This document shows positions 35,409 through 44,068 of a DNA stretch of 64,000 nt, piece by piece. The DNA comes from Fictibacillus barbaricus. Its GTDB lineage: Bacteria > Bacillota > Bacilli > Bacillales > Fictibacillaceae. Location: NCBI RefSeq assembly GCF_014635025.1, contig NZ_BMCE01000002.1:1364001-1428000 (forward strand), written 5' to 3'. The position numbers and the translations under genes were made by a program. The notes beneath the pieces were generated by a model. The model was not told the DNA's origin and made no database searches. It was given only the letters and a program-made list of their open reading frames with translations. Every line of letters begins with the position of its first letter. Position 1 is the stretch's first letter.

Positions 35409-35595
35409 GATATCCCCCACCTTTACACCGGTTTCCCCTTAACATTATCCAAGTTTGGAAGCTTTTTCAACTAAGAACCTATTGGTTAAGTGTTTAGTGG
35501 TAAAATTTTCTACCCTTATAATAAAATATAGAGGGCGGGAACTTTTATTGTTGCTTTTTCGTACTACAGGTAACTAGTTACGAAGGAGACAACCC

Positions 35596-35838
35596 ATGAA
35601 AAAGAAAACTGGAATTATCTTTGTTATACTCTCATTTGTGTTATGGATTTCGATTCCTATTATTCCCTTCCTATCATTTAGCGGAGGTGTAAAGACGGCC
35701 ATCGTCAGTGGATTGTTTATAGGAGGAGAAGTTTTCTTCTGGCTCGGTGCACTTTTAGCCGGCAAAGACATAGTTAAGAAATTTATTCAAAAGTATTGGC
35801 GAAAAAAAGATAAGGATGATAATGGATCGTGTCCATGA
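35596..35838 (+). CDS. Small two-helix membrane protein (transporter-suffix-domain type)
   Basis: 80 residues with GAAGGAG 7 bases before the ATG. Two hydrophobic helices (about 5-28 and 34-56: GIIFVILSFVLWISIPIIPF; IVSGLFIGGEVFFWLGALLAG) and a basic tail VKKFIQKYWRKKDK. This pattern is that of the short proteins annotated as transporter suffix domain, which also occur fused to the C-terminus of transporters. No partner gene is adjacent. Confidence 0.75.
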   Translation: MKKKTGIIFVILSFVLWISIPIIPFLSFSGGVKTAIVSGLFIGGEVFFWLGALLAGKDIVKKFIQKYWRKKDKDDNGSCP

Positions 35839-36008
35839 AAAAGATGCGCTTAAATGGAAAAAATTCTTGTTGGCTTTATCTATACTTCTTAAATGTAGTA
35901 ACGTTTGAAACGCCTTTAAACAGATTCTCGGGTATGAGTTTAGATACTCTTCATTCTTGCTTTTTAAGGTATCATCATAAAACTGGTTTTTATCTCAGTT
36001 GTATCAAT

Positions 36009-36047
36009 AAAGCCTGGCAGCTTAGTACTGCACAGGCTTTTCTTTTT
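36009..36047. terminator. Hairpin terminator overlapping the half-MFS stop codon
   Basis: AAAGCCTG-GCAG / CTGC-A-CAGGCTTT stem; the T-rich tail is on the plus strand. The stop codon of the minus-strand MFS gene (36022-36024) lies in the loop. Confidence 0.7.
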
Positions 36048-36594
36048 GGAAAGTTAGTTTGCTCGAAGTTGATTTCATGATCATGATGGCTGAAATCATA
36101 TACAGGAAAGAGGCAAGATAAAAAAGGCTTCCGATGGTAAGGAAATCTATTAAATAGCCTGTTGCTATTACAGCGATTGCTCCCCAAACATTCGTCCAAA
36201 AATGATAGTTTCCAATTTTCTTACCGGTCTGTGTTCCTGTATACTGCCGTGCTAGCGCTGTTTTTTCAACTGTCTTTTGGACGGCACCTAAAACTCCCAT
36301 CGCAATCTGCAGCATATATAGAACAAAAACCGTCTCAATGATAGGAACAACAAGCATCATCCCTGCCATTCCCCAAGTATAAACAATAAGTAAGGGGCGA
36401 TCTCCTATCCGGTCAGAAAGTCTTCCTACAACTGGATGAAAAAGTGCACCAGTTAATGCAAAAAGACCGTATGCCAAACCGAATTGCGAGTAACTGTCAC
36501 CTATATTTCGAATGAGCAGCAAATAAAACGGAAAAGCTATTGAACTCGCTGTCATCAAAAGACTTTGCGATGTTATAAATGTACGATTGTTCAT
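36022..36594 (-). CDS. Half-size MFS protein (six helices)
   Basis: 190 residues with six predicted helices, about half of a normal 12-helix MFS permease. The motif-A loop between helices 2 and 3 is conserved (GRLSDRIGDRP). The ATG overlaps the stop of the FAD oxidase gene (ATGA), so translation is coupled and the start looks genuine. The C-terminus is read from a terminator stem. It may be a truncated gene that lost its second half or a short protein working as a dimer; sequence alone does not decide. Confidence 0.75.
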   Translation of the reverse strand: MNNRTFITSQSLLMTASSIAFPFYLLLIRNIGDSYSQFGLAYGLFALTGALFHPVVGRLSDRIGDRPLLIVYTWGMAGMMLVVPIIETVFVLYMLQIAMGVLGAVQKTVEKTALARQYTGTQTGKKIGNYHFWTNVWGAIAVIATGYLIDFLTIGSLFYLASFLYMISAIMIMKSTSSKLTFQKEKPVQY

Positions 36595-38015
36595 TTTCCA
36601 TACCTCTCATAAAACAGATTTTTAAACCGATTCTCAGGATCAAGTTCACGTTTCTTCTTAAAGAATTCCTCAATTCGTGGATATGCATTTTTCAGCTGCT
36701 GATCCGACGGATAAGAGTAATAGGGCAGATAATAACTGCCTCCGTGTTTTAACGTCATATCGATCGTCTTGCGGATCACTTTTTCTGTTTTTTGTATGTC
36801 TTGTTTAGAGCGACCTTGATTGATCAATAGTACAAGCGCAAACATATCGTCTTTGGCATAGGAGAGGACTGCATCCTCATCATGTTCAACATACCGGATT
36901 GTAATATTAAGTACATTTAGTTCTTCTCTTGCTAGAACCTTTCGCAGATCATCGATATACGATGTAAACTCATCCACAGGGACAAAATATTCCTGTAATA
37001 CTTCTGTTCTGTTGGGATTTTCGTATTCCATGAACTCACTGTCTGATCTCATCACGTTGTTTCGTGTTTCATACTTTCCGTTGCTTTCCATGAAAAATTT
37101 TTTCTGTGTGTCCCAAAATACATTTTTACCCCACTCACTATAACGTGACATACCTAACATTAATTTAGGGAGAGCAACCAATTCTTCTTCTTTTAATATA
37201 GAATACTTCTTTAACCTTCCTTGTTCCCTGGCAAGTACATAATCCGTTATATATATCTCCTTTAAAAACGTCCCTGGTGCAACAGATAATCGAGCTAGAT
37301 GCATTTTAACCTTCTTATCTTTTTTCACTTTTTCTGCAAAATACGTTTCATATTCTTGATAATCCATGGATGCCGTTCGGTATTGGTAAAGTTCATCCTC
37401 TGCTAATTGGAGCGTTACATCTAGAATGACTCCAAATAGTCCGTAGCCTCCAATAACATACGAAAAGTAACCACTGTTCTCTGTCCGGCTAACGTTGATT
37501 ACTTCTCCATCCGCTTTTAACAATCGAAAGGAGTCAACAGTATCAATCAATGAGCCATATCGGATGTCACGCCCATGAACGTTTACACTTAGCGATCCGC
37601 CAACCGTAAAAATATTTTGTGACTGCATAACTTTAATAGATAAACCAAACGGATTTATTTTTTCTTGTATATCTGCCCAAGTGGCCCCGCTTTGTACGGT
37701 GATTTTCCTTTTTCCAGGATCGAAATCCAAAATCTTATTGTAGCTCTTCATATCAAGGAGGGTTCCGTTAGGATAAAGCGTATGACCACCTTGACTGTGC
37801 TGCATACCTGCAATTGAGATCGTTTCCTCTTCTTGAATCCATTTTTGAAGATCAGGAATTGAGTGAGAGCTTCTGATAACTTTCATTTTCGTAGGTAATA
37901 GCTTTCCAGCATCCTCCACCACTTCTGTTTTTTGTTGCAGTGAATATACAAAAACACTTGAATAAAGAGCTACACTATACAGAAAAATCCCAGTTACGAT
38001 CCATTTTAGCTTCAT
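36591..38015 (-). CDS. Membrane-anchored FAD-linked oxidase (PCMH type)
   Basis: 474 residues. One N-terminal hydrophobic helix (about 5-25: IVTGIFLYSVALYSSVFVYS) without a clear cleavage site, then a PCMH-type FAD domain (about 60-215: SIAGMQHSQGGHTLYP, ITVQSGATWADIQEKINPFG, FTVGGSLSVNVHGRD, FSYVIGGYGLFGVI). The C-terminal catalytic part ends in FKKKRELDPENRFKNLFYE, typical of aldonolactone/DprE1-like oxidases. Substrate unknown. Coupled to a half-size MFS gene downstream. Confidence 0.85.
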   Translation of the reverse strand: MKLKWIVTGIFLYSVALYSSVFVYSLQQKTEVVEDAGKLLPTKMKVIRSSHSIPDLQKWIQEEETISIAGMQHSQGGHTLYPNGTLLDMKSYNKILDFDPGKRKITVQSGATWADIQEKINPFGLSIKVMQSQNIFTVGGSLSVNVHGRDIRYGSLIDTVDSFRLLKADGEVINVSRTENSGYFSYVIGGYGLFGVILDVTLQLAEDELYQYRTASMDYQEYETYFAEKVKKDKKVKMHLARLSVAPGTFLKEIYITDYVLAREQGRLKKYSILKEEELVALPKLMLGMSRYSEWGKNVFWDTQKKFFMESNGKYETRNNVMRSDSEFMEYENPNRTEVLQEYFVPVDEFTSYIDDLRKVLAREELNVLNITIRYVEHDEDAVLSYAKDDMFALVLLINQGRSKQDIQKTEKVIRKTIDMTLKHGGSYYLPYYSYPSDQQLKNAYPRIEEFFKKKRELDPENRFKNLFYERYGK

Positions 38016-38106
38016 TCCTTACACTCCCTGCCTAGTGAATAAAGTGTAATTTTACACTAATATTATAAAATAAACCCACATCTTATGCCAAGCAATTTTT
38101 TCCATA

Positions 38107-38140
38107 TAAAAAGAAAGACTCGGTCTAGACCAAGTCTTTC
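38107..38140 (-). terminator. Terminator downstream of the MFS gene and small ORF
   Basis: AAAGACTTGGTC-TAGA-type hairpin (GAAAGACTTGGTC / GACCGAGTCTTTC) followed by CTTTTT on the minus strand. It begins at the stop of the 30-codon ORF. Confidence 0.87.
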
Positions 38141-38231
38141 ATTTCAAAATTGCTCTATTTATCACACTAATTCTTTCAACCACTTCTATTAAATCCTTCA
38201 CACTATGCTTTGTCTTAACAGCTCTTATCAA
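38139..38231 (-). CDS. Candidate 30-residue peptide after the MFS gene
   Basis: TTG 38231 has GGAGG 6 bases upstream and the frame reads MIRAVKTKHSVKDLIEVVER and ten more residues to a TGA at the terminator. The peptide is basic and likely helical. It starts 10 bases after the MFS stop, so it would be cotranscribed and translated. No family recognised. Real small gene or chance; the well-spaced ribosome binding site is the main support. Confidence 0.4.
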   Translation of the reverse strand: MIRAVKTKHSVKDLIEVVERISVINRAILK

Positions 38232-38241
38232 GTCTTACCTC

Positions 38242-39501
38242 CTACGCCTGGTAACCAGCAGGAATACTAGTTTTAGATGTTCTACCAATTTTCATAACGA
38301 TCAAACTCGCAAGAACACAGAACGCACCTGCGGAAAGAAAACTAAAATAATAGCTTCCTAACATATCATGAAGCAGTCCCCCACTGTATGCCGCGATCGC
38401 TGCACCGAACTGATGAGCTGCCATAATCCACCCGAATAGAATGCCAGCTCGCTCTTTCCCAAAAATATCTGAAGTTAGTTTGATTGTCGGAGGAACCGTT
38501 GCCACCCAATCTAAACCGTAGAAGATAATAAAAAACCACAGATAAAAGTGAGATGCATCCAGTGCGAAGGGCAAAAACAATAAAGAGATTCCTCGTAATC
38601 CATAGTACCAAAATAAAAGCCATCGGTTGTTAAAACGGTCAGATAGGATGCCTGAGAGCATCGTTCCAAAAATATCGAAAATACCGATAAAAGCAAGCAT
38701 ACTAGCCGCTTTCACTTCTGAAATCCCGTGATCGATACAGGCTGGAATAAAATGAGTTCCTATAAGTCCGTTTGTTGAAAAACCGCAAATGAAAAAGCTG
38801 CCGGCCAACAGCCAGAAATCAAGGTGGCGAGACGCCCCCTTTAATTCTCGAATAGGCTGAGTGAATGGATTCAACTTCGGCTGAAGAGGTTCGTGAATGA
38901 TTTTATTCGATCCATAGGGGGCCAGCTTTATATCACCAGGATGGTTTTTCATTAAAAATAATACAACAAAGAACACAAATGCTATGGCGATGCTTACTGC
39001 CCAAATAGACAGCTTCCAGCCTCTTTCTGAGACAAGCTGTGCCAAAAACGGAAGAAAGATAATCTGTCCAGTTGCTCCGCTCGCCGTTAATATCCCTATC
39101 ACCAATCCTCTTTTATCTACAAACCATCGATTGGCAATCAATGTGCTAAGAACGACCGTCGATCCGCTTCCTATTCCGATCAAAACACCCCATAAGAGAT
39201 TTAACTGCCATGGTGAATCTATCCAAAGAGTTGAGAATACCCCAGTAATAAGCAATAACAATGCTGTTCCGGTAACCCGCTTCATACCAAACCGCATCAT
39301 GAGTGCAGCAGCAAATGGACCAAATAATCCGTATAGCAGTAGATTGATCGCAAGTGATGTTGAAACAACTGACCGGTTCCAATCAAATTCTGTTTCAAGC
39401 GGTACCATTAAAACACTCGGCATCGAACGAATTCCAGCACCAGTAAGCAAAATCATAAAAGCAACAGCTACCATCACCCATCCATAGTGAATCCTCTTCA
39501 T
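38242..39501 (-). CDS. MFS transporter (monocarboxylate/oxalate-formate antiporter-like)
   Basis: A 419-residue 12-helix permease. YGWVMVAVAFMILLTGAGIRS at the N-terminus (broken here into fewer residues in the protein: RIHYGWVMVAVAF) and RWFVDKRGLVIGILTASGA in the fourth to fifth helix region are typical of OFA/MCT-type MFS carriers. Substrate unknown, probably an organic anion. It is transcribed divergently from a LysR-family gene 130 bases away, the classical arrangement of regulator and regulated transporter. Confidence 0.88.
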   Translation of the reverse strand: MKRIHYGWVMVAVAFMILLTGAGIRSMPSVLMVPLETEFDWNRSVVSTSLAINLLLYGLFGPFAAALMMRFGMKRVTGTALLLLITGVFSTLWIDSPWQLNLLWGVLIGIGSGSTVVLSTLIANRWFVDKRGLVIGILTASGATGQIIFLPFLAQLVSERGWKLSIWAVSIAIAFVFFVVLFLMKNHPGDIKLAPYGSNKIIHEPLQPKLNPFTQPIRELKGASRHLDFWLLAGSFFICGFSTNGLIGTHFIPACIDHGISEVKAASMLAFIGIFDIFGTMLSGILSDRFNNRWLLFWYYGLRGISLLFLPFALDASHFYLWFFIIFYGLDWVATVPPTIKLTSDIFGKERAGILFGWIMAAHQFGAAIAAYSGGLLHDMLGSYYFSFLSAGAFCVLASLIVMKIGRTSKTSIPAGYQA

Positions 39502-39630
39502 CTTTTAAACCCCCTGTTATGTCTTTCATTTACTATAATTCTTATCTTTCCCATTTGTAAAATTGAAATAATTTATTCGTTCCATCATTATTTTTGATAC
39601 TATATACATAATTCATGTGGAGGTGGATTC

Positions 39631-40518
39631 ATGGAATTTCGCCAGTTAGTTACATTAAAAATGATTATTGAAAAAGGAAGCTTTACAGGGGCTGCTGATG
39701 AAATGGGTTATACGCAGTCAACTGTAACTTCTCATATTCAAGCCCTTGAACAATTTATCGGTGCGCCGATCTTTGACCGAATGGGACGAAAGGTAGTCTT
39801 AACAGATGTCGGTCATCGAGTGATGGAACACGCAACGGTAATATTGCAAGAATATGAAAAGATGCAGAACCTTAACCTGTCTAACGGTGAGATAACAGGT
39901 GAAATTAAAATTGGAGCTGCGGAATCCATGACTGTCTATCACCTAGATAAAATATTAAAAACATATCGTGAACAATGTCCAAATGTAAGGATCTCGCTGT
40001 TAAACATTAATTGCAATGAAATTCAAAGTCAGCTCATTTCATCAGAAATTGATGTTGGTTTCATGCTGATTCGTAACACATCAAAGGACGTTAAAATCAT
40101 TAAACTGAATGAAGAAGACTTAGTACTCGTTGGTTTACCAGAAAAGGCAACCACATTTAATCAAATGAATAATGGACAATGGGACGAATGCTTCATCACC
40201 AATGAAAAAGGCTGCAGCTATCGCACTGATTTTGAAGACTATTTACGCCGAAACCAAATCACACCTGCTCATAAGATGGAACTTTGGAGCATCGAAGCTA
40301 TAAAGAGATGTGTGATGACTGGACTTGGAGTCGGTTTCTTACCTTATGTAACCGTTGAAAAAGAAATTCAGGATAACAAATTAATCATAATTCCATATAC
40401 TAAGCCGATTGAACCAATGCCTTTATTTATTGGACATCATAAAGACAAATGGGTATCACCAGCGATTCAAAAGTTTCTCGAAGTTACAAAAGAGCATTTT
40501 ACTTACGTTGTAAATTAG
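39631..40518 (+). CDS. LysR-family transcriptional regulator
   Basis: 295 residues. N-terminal winged helix at 1-60 (FRQLVTLKMIIEKGSFTGAA, YTQSTVTSHIQALEQFIGAP) and a periplasmic-binding-protein-like effector domain (about 90-290) with GEIKIGAAESM and MTGLGVGFLPY. GGAGGTGG precedes the ATG. Divergent from the MFS gene, which it likely controls in response to the transported compound (inferred from arrangement). Confidence 0.94.
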   Translation: MEFRQLVTLKMIIEKGSFTGAADEMGYTQSTVTSHIQALEQFIGAPIFDRMGRKVVLTDVGHRVMEHATVILQEYEKMQNLNLSNGEITGEIKIGAAESMTVYHLDKILKTYREQCPNVRISLLNINCNEIQSQLISSEIDVGFMLIRNTSKDVKIIKLNEEDLVLVGLPEKATTFNQMNNGQWDECFITNEKGCSYRTDFEDYLRRNQITPAHKMELWSIEAIKRCVMTGLGVGFLPYVTVEKEIQDNKLIIIPYTKPIEPMPLFIGHHKDKWVSPAIQKFLEVTKEHFTYVVN

Positions 40519-40598
40519 ACGTTTCAAATTACAAAAAATGGTGATTTGTACAAGCACTCCCTCTAGCATTTCATATAGTAATAGTGGGGGTGATCATA

Positions 40599-40847
40599 TT
40601 GGGTAAGAAATTACGCAAGAAATGTTTAGGTGTTAATGGTTTAAAACAAAACGGTACAGCTGCTGCTAATGGTACAGAAACAGTTGAAGAAAACGGTCTT
40701 GGAACAGGCGAAGCTGTTGAAGCCATCCGGTCTATTTTAAGCATTGCTTTAAAAAGAAAAAAATCTAAAAAATCCTCTAAAAAATGCAACAACTCTAATT
40801 CATCTAATTCTAATTCGTCTAATTCATGTGACGAATGTTGGGAATAA
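40599..40847 (+). CDS. Small basic, Ser/Asn-repeat protein (spore-coat-like)
   Basis: From TTG 40599 (GGGGGTGAT 4 bases upstream) about 82 residues: basic N-terminus (GKKLRKKCLG), a Gly/Asn/Thr-rich middle, a helix AVEAIRSILSIALKRKKSKK and a C-terminal low-complexity run of SN repeats closing with CDECWE. This composition is seen in small spore coat proteins, but I recognise no specific family. CATATAGTA upstream resembles a SigK -10 element but sits too close to the ribosome binding site to be convincing. Confidence 0.65.
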   Translation: MGKKLRKKCLGVNGLKQNGTAAANGTETVEENGLGTGEAVEAIRSILSIALKRKKSKKSSKKCNNSNSSNSNSSNSCDECWE

Positions 40848-40855
40848 TCCCTAAA

Positions 40856-40888
40856 TAAAAAGCCTCCCTAAAAGGGGGCTTTTTTTAC
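40856..40888. terminator. Bidirectional terminator
   Basis: AAAAAGCCTCCC-TAAAA-GGGGGCTTTTT hairpin with T runs on both strands, between the convergent small basic protein gene and the M20 hydrolase gene. Confidence 0.9.
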
Positions 40889-40893
40889 ATATT

Positions 40894-42096
40894 CTATTTC
40901 GTTAACTCTACCTTTTTCTCTGCATTTTGTTTTAAATAAGAAAGGGTTGCTGCTCCAAGCAGCTTGGCAGCTATAAGCAAAGCATCTTCATTAATCTTAA
41001 ATTTAGGATGATGGTGAGGATATGTTTCCTTCCATGTTGCATCTTCTGCACCCGTAAAAAAGAAAGTGCCTGGTACTCTTTCAAGATAGTACGAATAATC
41101 TTCTCCGCCCATCTGTGGCTCGATCTCTTCTAGTTGCTGCACTCCAGGTACATTTTTTGCAACATCGACAACGAATTCTGTATCCTTTTTATGGTTGACA
41201 ACCGGTGGATACCCGCGTCTATACACATATTCATACGATGCATCAGATGCAAGGCAAGTTCCTTTCGCAATACGATCGATCTCTTGCTCAATCGCAGCGC
41301 GAACATCTTCTTTAAATGTCCGAACGGTTCCAGTTAATTTTGCCGTATCTGCGATTACGTTAAATGCATTCTTCGCTTCAAAGGCACCTACCGATACAAC
41401 AGCTGCATCCAATGGGTTTACTCGACGGCTTACGATCTGCTGCAGGTGCGAAACAAGCTGTGCACCAATAACAATGCTGTCTTTCGTTTTATGTGGCTGC
41501 GCTCCATGACCGCCTTTACCTTGAATTTTAATGGTAAATGAGTCAGCTGCTGCCATGACCGGACCTGTACGGTAACCGATCGTCCCCTTAGGCATCGTTG
41601 CCCACAAGTGTGTTCCATAAATGACATCAACACCATCTAAACATCCATCTTCAATCATCGGGAGCGCACCGCCTGGAGCAAGCTCTTCTGCGTGCTGATG
41701 AATAAAAACAACATTGCCTTCGAGTTCTTCTTTTAGTTCTGCTAATACTTTTGCCAATACAAGCAGCGTTGCGGTATGACCATCGTGACCGCATGCGTGC
41801 ATTACACCAGGCACTTTAGACTTATAGGGCAGATCATTTTCTTCTTGAATAGGCAGTGCGTCAAAGTCTGCGCGCAGTGCTACGGTCTTCCCGGGCTTTC
41901 CACCTCTTAAAGTTGCAACTACCCCTCTTCCGCCTACGTTTGTGCGAACATCTAATCCCAATTTTTTATGATACGCAGCAATATATGCGGGAGTTTCCAC
42001 TTCTTCAAAAGAAAGCTCAGGGTTTTGATGAAGGTATCTGCGAATTTCCACCATTTCATCTGCATAGGTGGCTAATCGGTTAAATAATTGTTCCAA
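40894..42096 (-). CDS. M20D-family amidohydrolase (aminoacylase-like)
   Basis: A 400-residue metallohydrolase from TTG 42096 (AGGAGTG upstream). Metal-binding motifs VMHACGHDGHTA (His/Asp), HAEELAPGGA (catalytic Glu pair) and GKGGHGAQPH in the dimerisation domain; a late GGEDYSYYLERVPG supplies the last ligand. The family removes acyl groups from amino acids (hippurate hydrolase, N-acetyl-diaminopimelate deacetylase, IAA-amino-acid hydrolase). Exact substrate unknown; no dap genes are near. Confidence 0.9.
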   Translation of the reverse strand: MEQLFNRLATYADEMVEIRRYLHQNPELSFEEVETPAYIAAYHKKLGLDVRTNVGGRGVVATLRGGKPGKTVALRADFDALPIQEENDLPYKSKVPGVMHACGHDGHTATLLVLAKVLAELKEELEGNVVFIHQHAEELAPGGALPMIEDGCLDGVDVIYGTHLWATMPKGTIGYRTGPVMAAADSFTIKIQGKGGHGAQPHKTKDSIVIGAQLVSHLQQIVSRRVNPLDAAVVSVGAFEAKNAFNVIADTAKLTGTVRTFKEDVRAAIEQEIDRIAKGTCLASDASYEYVYRRGYPPVVNHKKDTEFVVDVAKNVPGVQQLEEIEPQMGGEDYSYYLERVPGTFFFTGAEDATWKETYPHHHPKFKINEDALLIAAKLLGAATLSYLKQNAEKKVELTK

Positions 42097-42381
42097 ACCT
42101 GTTCACTCCTTCTATGAAATCTAGATTATTTATATATTCGCCAAGAGCTAATGAAAGTCCTAGTAAGTACCAAACAACAAATAAGAAAATCAAAAAGACA
42201 TTGAGAAAGTTACTATTTTACTAGAGTTAAGATGGGACAAGGGCTGAGGGAGATGTAAGTGCTTTCCTGTACAGAATATTCTTTCATTTTGAAATTTACC
42301 CCTTCGACATCATCCGCTATAATGAATCTATTGTTTTGCTTTTCAAACCGATTTTCAGGTTACGATAAAGGAGAGAAATTC

Positions 42382-43008
42382 ATGGATCTTTTGTTAAAAG
42401 AAAGTCTGAAAGCAAGCTATAACCAACAAGCCGATTTGCGCAGTAAGTCTGAGATAGAAGAATGGAAAATAAACAAGCTCGATACGTTTATTGAGGCACT
42501 TTACAAAAATGATTTTACAAACGTTCTCGATATCGGTTCAGGGTCTGGCCAGCACGGTAAATACTTAATGGATCACAACATGGATGTAACGTGCATCGAT
42601 CTCTCACCTAAAATGGTTGAAACATGTCGCCATAAAGGATTAAAAGCAGAAGTAATGGATTATTACACATTACATTTTGAATCTGAATCCTTTGATGCTG
42701 TTTGGGCGATGAACACCCTTCTTCATGTACCAAAAGTAAGCCTGCCTGCCGTTCTGAAGAACATACATACTGTTTTAAGGAAAGATGGATTGTTTTATAT
42801 GGGAGTTTATGGCGGACAAGATTCAGAAGGTGTCTGGGAAAATGATTCGTATGTGCCAAAACGGTTCTTTTCTTTTTACACAGATGAGGATCTAGTAGAT
42901 GTTGTTTCTCCCCTTTTTGAAGTACTAGACTTTCACACCATTCCAGAAGCCGGGGGAAGCATGGATTTTCAATCACTGTTGCTGCGTAAGAAACCCATCA
43001 TAGATTAA
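42382..43008 (+). CDS. Class I SAM-dependent methyltransferase
   Basis: About 208 residues from ATG 42382 (AAAGGAG 7-8 bases upstream; the frame runs 41 codons further back without a ribosome site). Motif I LDIGSGSGQHGKYL, motif II DVTCIDLSPKMVE, and FDAVWAMNTLLHVPK give a typical Rossmann methyltransferase. The substrate cannot be predicted. Monocistronic with a hairpin 60 bases downstream. Confidence 0.85.
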   Translation: MDLLLKESLKASYNQQADLRSKSEIEEWKINKLDTFIEALYKNDFTNVLDIGSGSGQHGKYLMDHNMDVTCIDLSPKMVETCRHKGLKAEVMDYYTLHFESESFDAVWAMNTLLHVPKVSLPAVLKNIHTVLRKDGLFYMGVYGGQDSEGVWENDSYVPKRFFSFYTDEDLVDVVSPLFEVLDFHTIPEAGGSMDFQSLLLRKKPIID

Positions 43009-43070
43009 TTAAAAGGACTCATATAGGTGAAGAAGTCACATTTACCGAATGATGTCCTAAAACATATGGG

Positions 43071-43094
43071 AGGTACGTCTTTATAAACGTACCT
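43071..43094 (+). terminator. Hairpin after the first methyltransferase gene
   Basis: AGGTACG / CGTACCT 7-bp perfect stem, 10-base loop, followed by a T-rich stretch. Confidence 0.6.
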
Positions 43095-43114
43095 TTACAT
43101 TTTACGTATATCTT

Positions 43115-43216
43115 CTAAATAACCATAGGTTGCCATCCTTTTGAACACACTTTGGCTATACCAGCAACATCTTCAGGACCCGCTTTTTTTAAAGTGAAAT
43201 CAGTTGTTTCTGCCAC
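43115..43216 (-). pseudogene. N-terminal stub of a GNAT acetyltransferase gene
   Basis: GTG 43216 has a GGTGGG upstream and opens 33 codons: the stretch FTLKKAGPEDVAGIAKVC followed by SKGWQ is the usual first strand and helix of GNAT acetyltransferases. The frame then ends in TAG after QPMVI and no continuation is visible in the other frames before the hairpin at 43071-43094. The remaining part of the gene seems deleted. The rest of the 43009-43332 gap holds only the hairpin and the promoter region of the next gene. Confidence 0.5.
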
Positions 43217-43332
43217 TTTTCCCACCCCATTATTCTGCTGAATCACTCCTATTATAAGCTATATTTTGGTAAAATAAAGGTATACAGCTCCGTCAGTCAG
43301 AAGCTACTTTCAAACGAAAGGCGGAAGATATT

Positions 43333-44028
43333 TTGACAGATTTGATTACAAAGAATGAACATGTTTATGACATGCTGGACTCCCTATTACGTGATGAAGG
43401 TGCCTTTTGGAACTCTTTTTATGAGGATCGAAATAAGAAGATTCCTTTTTTTGTGGATGCACCTGATGAAAATCTGGTGAACTATATAGAGCGAGGATGG
43501 ATTAAGCCTGGACGGGTACTGGAACTCGGCTGCGGACCAGGACGAAACGCCATTTTTCTTGCCCAACAGGGTTTTGAAGTGGATGCAGTTGATCTCTCTA
43601 ACGAGGGCCTTGAGTGGGCACGTGAACGGGCAGCTGAGAAGAACGTTCATGTGAACTTTATGCAAGGCAGTATATTTAAAGTAGAACTGCCTATTCACAA
43701 ATATGACGTAATCTATGATTCTGGTTGTTTTCATCATATTCCCCCTCATCGACGTGTCACTTATTTACATCTGTTAAACAGCTGTTTAACAGAGGGCGGC
43801 CATTTCGCCATAACTTGTTTTGATGCTGAAGGAATGGGGTTAAACATCCCCGACATGGACGTGTATAAAGAGCGTACGATGAAGGGAGGTCTTGGCTATA
43901 CGTTCGATCGATTAAGAGAAGTTTTTTCTGAATTTGAAGAGGTCGAAATGCGTAAAATGAAAGATATTACACAGCCAGCTGATACATTTGGAGTACCTTT
44001 CCTTAATGCAGGCCTATTTAAACGATAA
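43333..44028 (+). CDS. Class I SAM-dependent methyltransferase (thiopurine/tellurite-resistance-like)
   Basis: 231 residues from TTG 43333 (AAAGGCGGAAG upstream). Motif I VLELGCGPGRNAIFLAQQG, acidic loop VDAVDLSNEGLEWA, and YDVIYDSGCFHHIPPHRR are characteristic of the TehB/thiopurine-S-methyltransferase-like group. Substrate unknown. Not closely similar to the other methyltransferase at 42382, so the neighbours are not a tandem duplication. Confidence 0.87.
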   Translation: MTDLITKNEHVYDMLDSLLRDEGAFWNSFYEDRNKKIPFFVDAPDENLVNYIERGWIKPGRVLELGCGPGRNAIFLAQQGFEVDAVDLSNEGLEWARERAAEKNVHVNFMQGSIFKVELPIHKYDVIYDSGCFHHIPPHRRVTYLHLLNSCLTEGGHFAITCFDAEGMGLNIPDMDVYKERTMKGGLGYTFDRLREVFSEFEEVEMRKMKDITQPADTFGVPFLNAGLFKR

Positions 44029-44030
44029 AT

Positions 44031-44062
44031 AAACACTTGGAGCATTGTCTCCAAGTGTTTTA
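44031..44062. terminator. Bidirectional terminator
   Basis: AACACTTGGAG-CATTGT-CTCCAAGTGTT stem with T run on the plus side; serves the methyltransferase gene and the convergent helicase gene. Confidence 0.88.
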
Positions 44063-44068
44063 TATTAT

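Noticed and set aside
35829-36080. 83-codon plus-strand ORF after the small membrane protein gene
   Set aside because: No ribosome binding site, composition unlike its neighbours, and it runs through the terminator hairpin into the MFS gene on the other strand.
40572-40580. CATATAGTA as a SigK -10 element for the small basic protein gene
   Set aside because: The start site it implies would cut into the ribosome binding site, and no matching -35 AC lies at the usual distance. Left only as a remark.
40780-40840. Short tandem AATTCNTCTAATTC-like repeats that could be a CRISPR or microsatellite locus
   Set aside because: They encode the Ser/Asn-rich tail of a small protein with a proper start and stop; no spacers of constant length.
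42382-44028. Two neighbouring methyltransferases as a two-enzyme modification system
   Set aside because: Separate promoters and hairpins, unrelated subfamilies and no restriction or target-recognition gene nearby.
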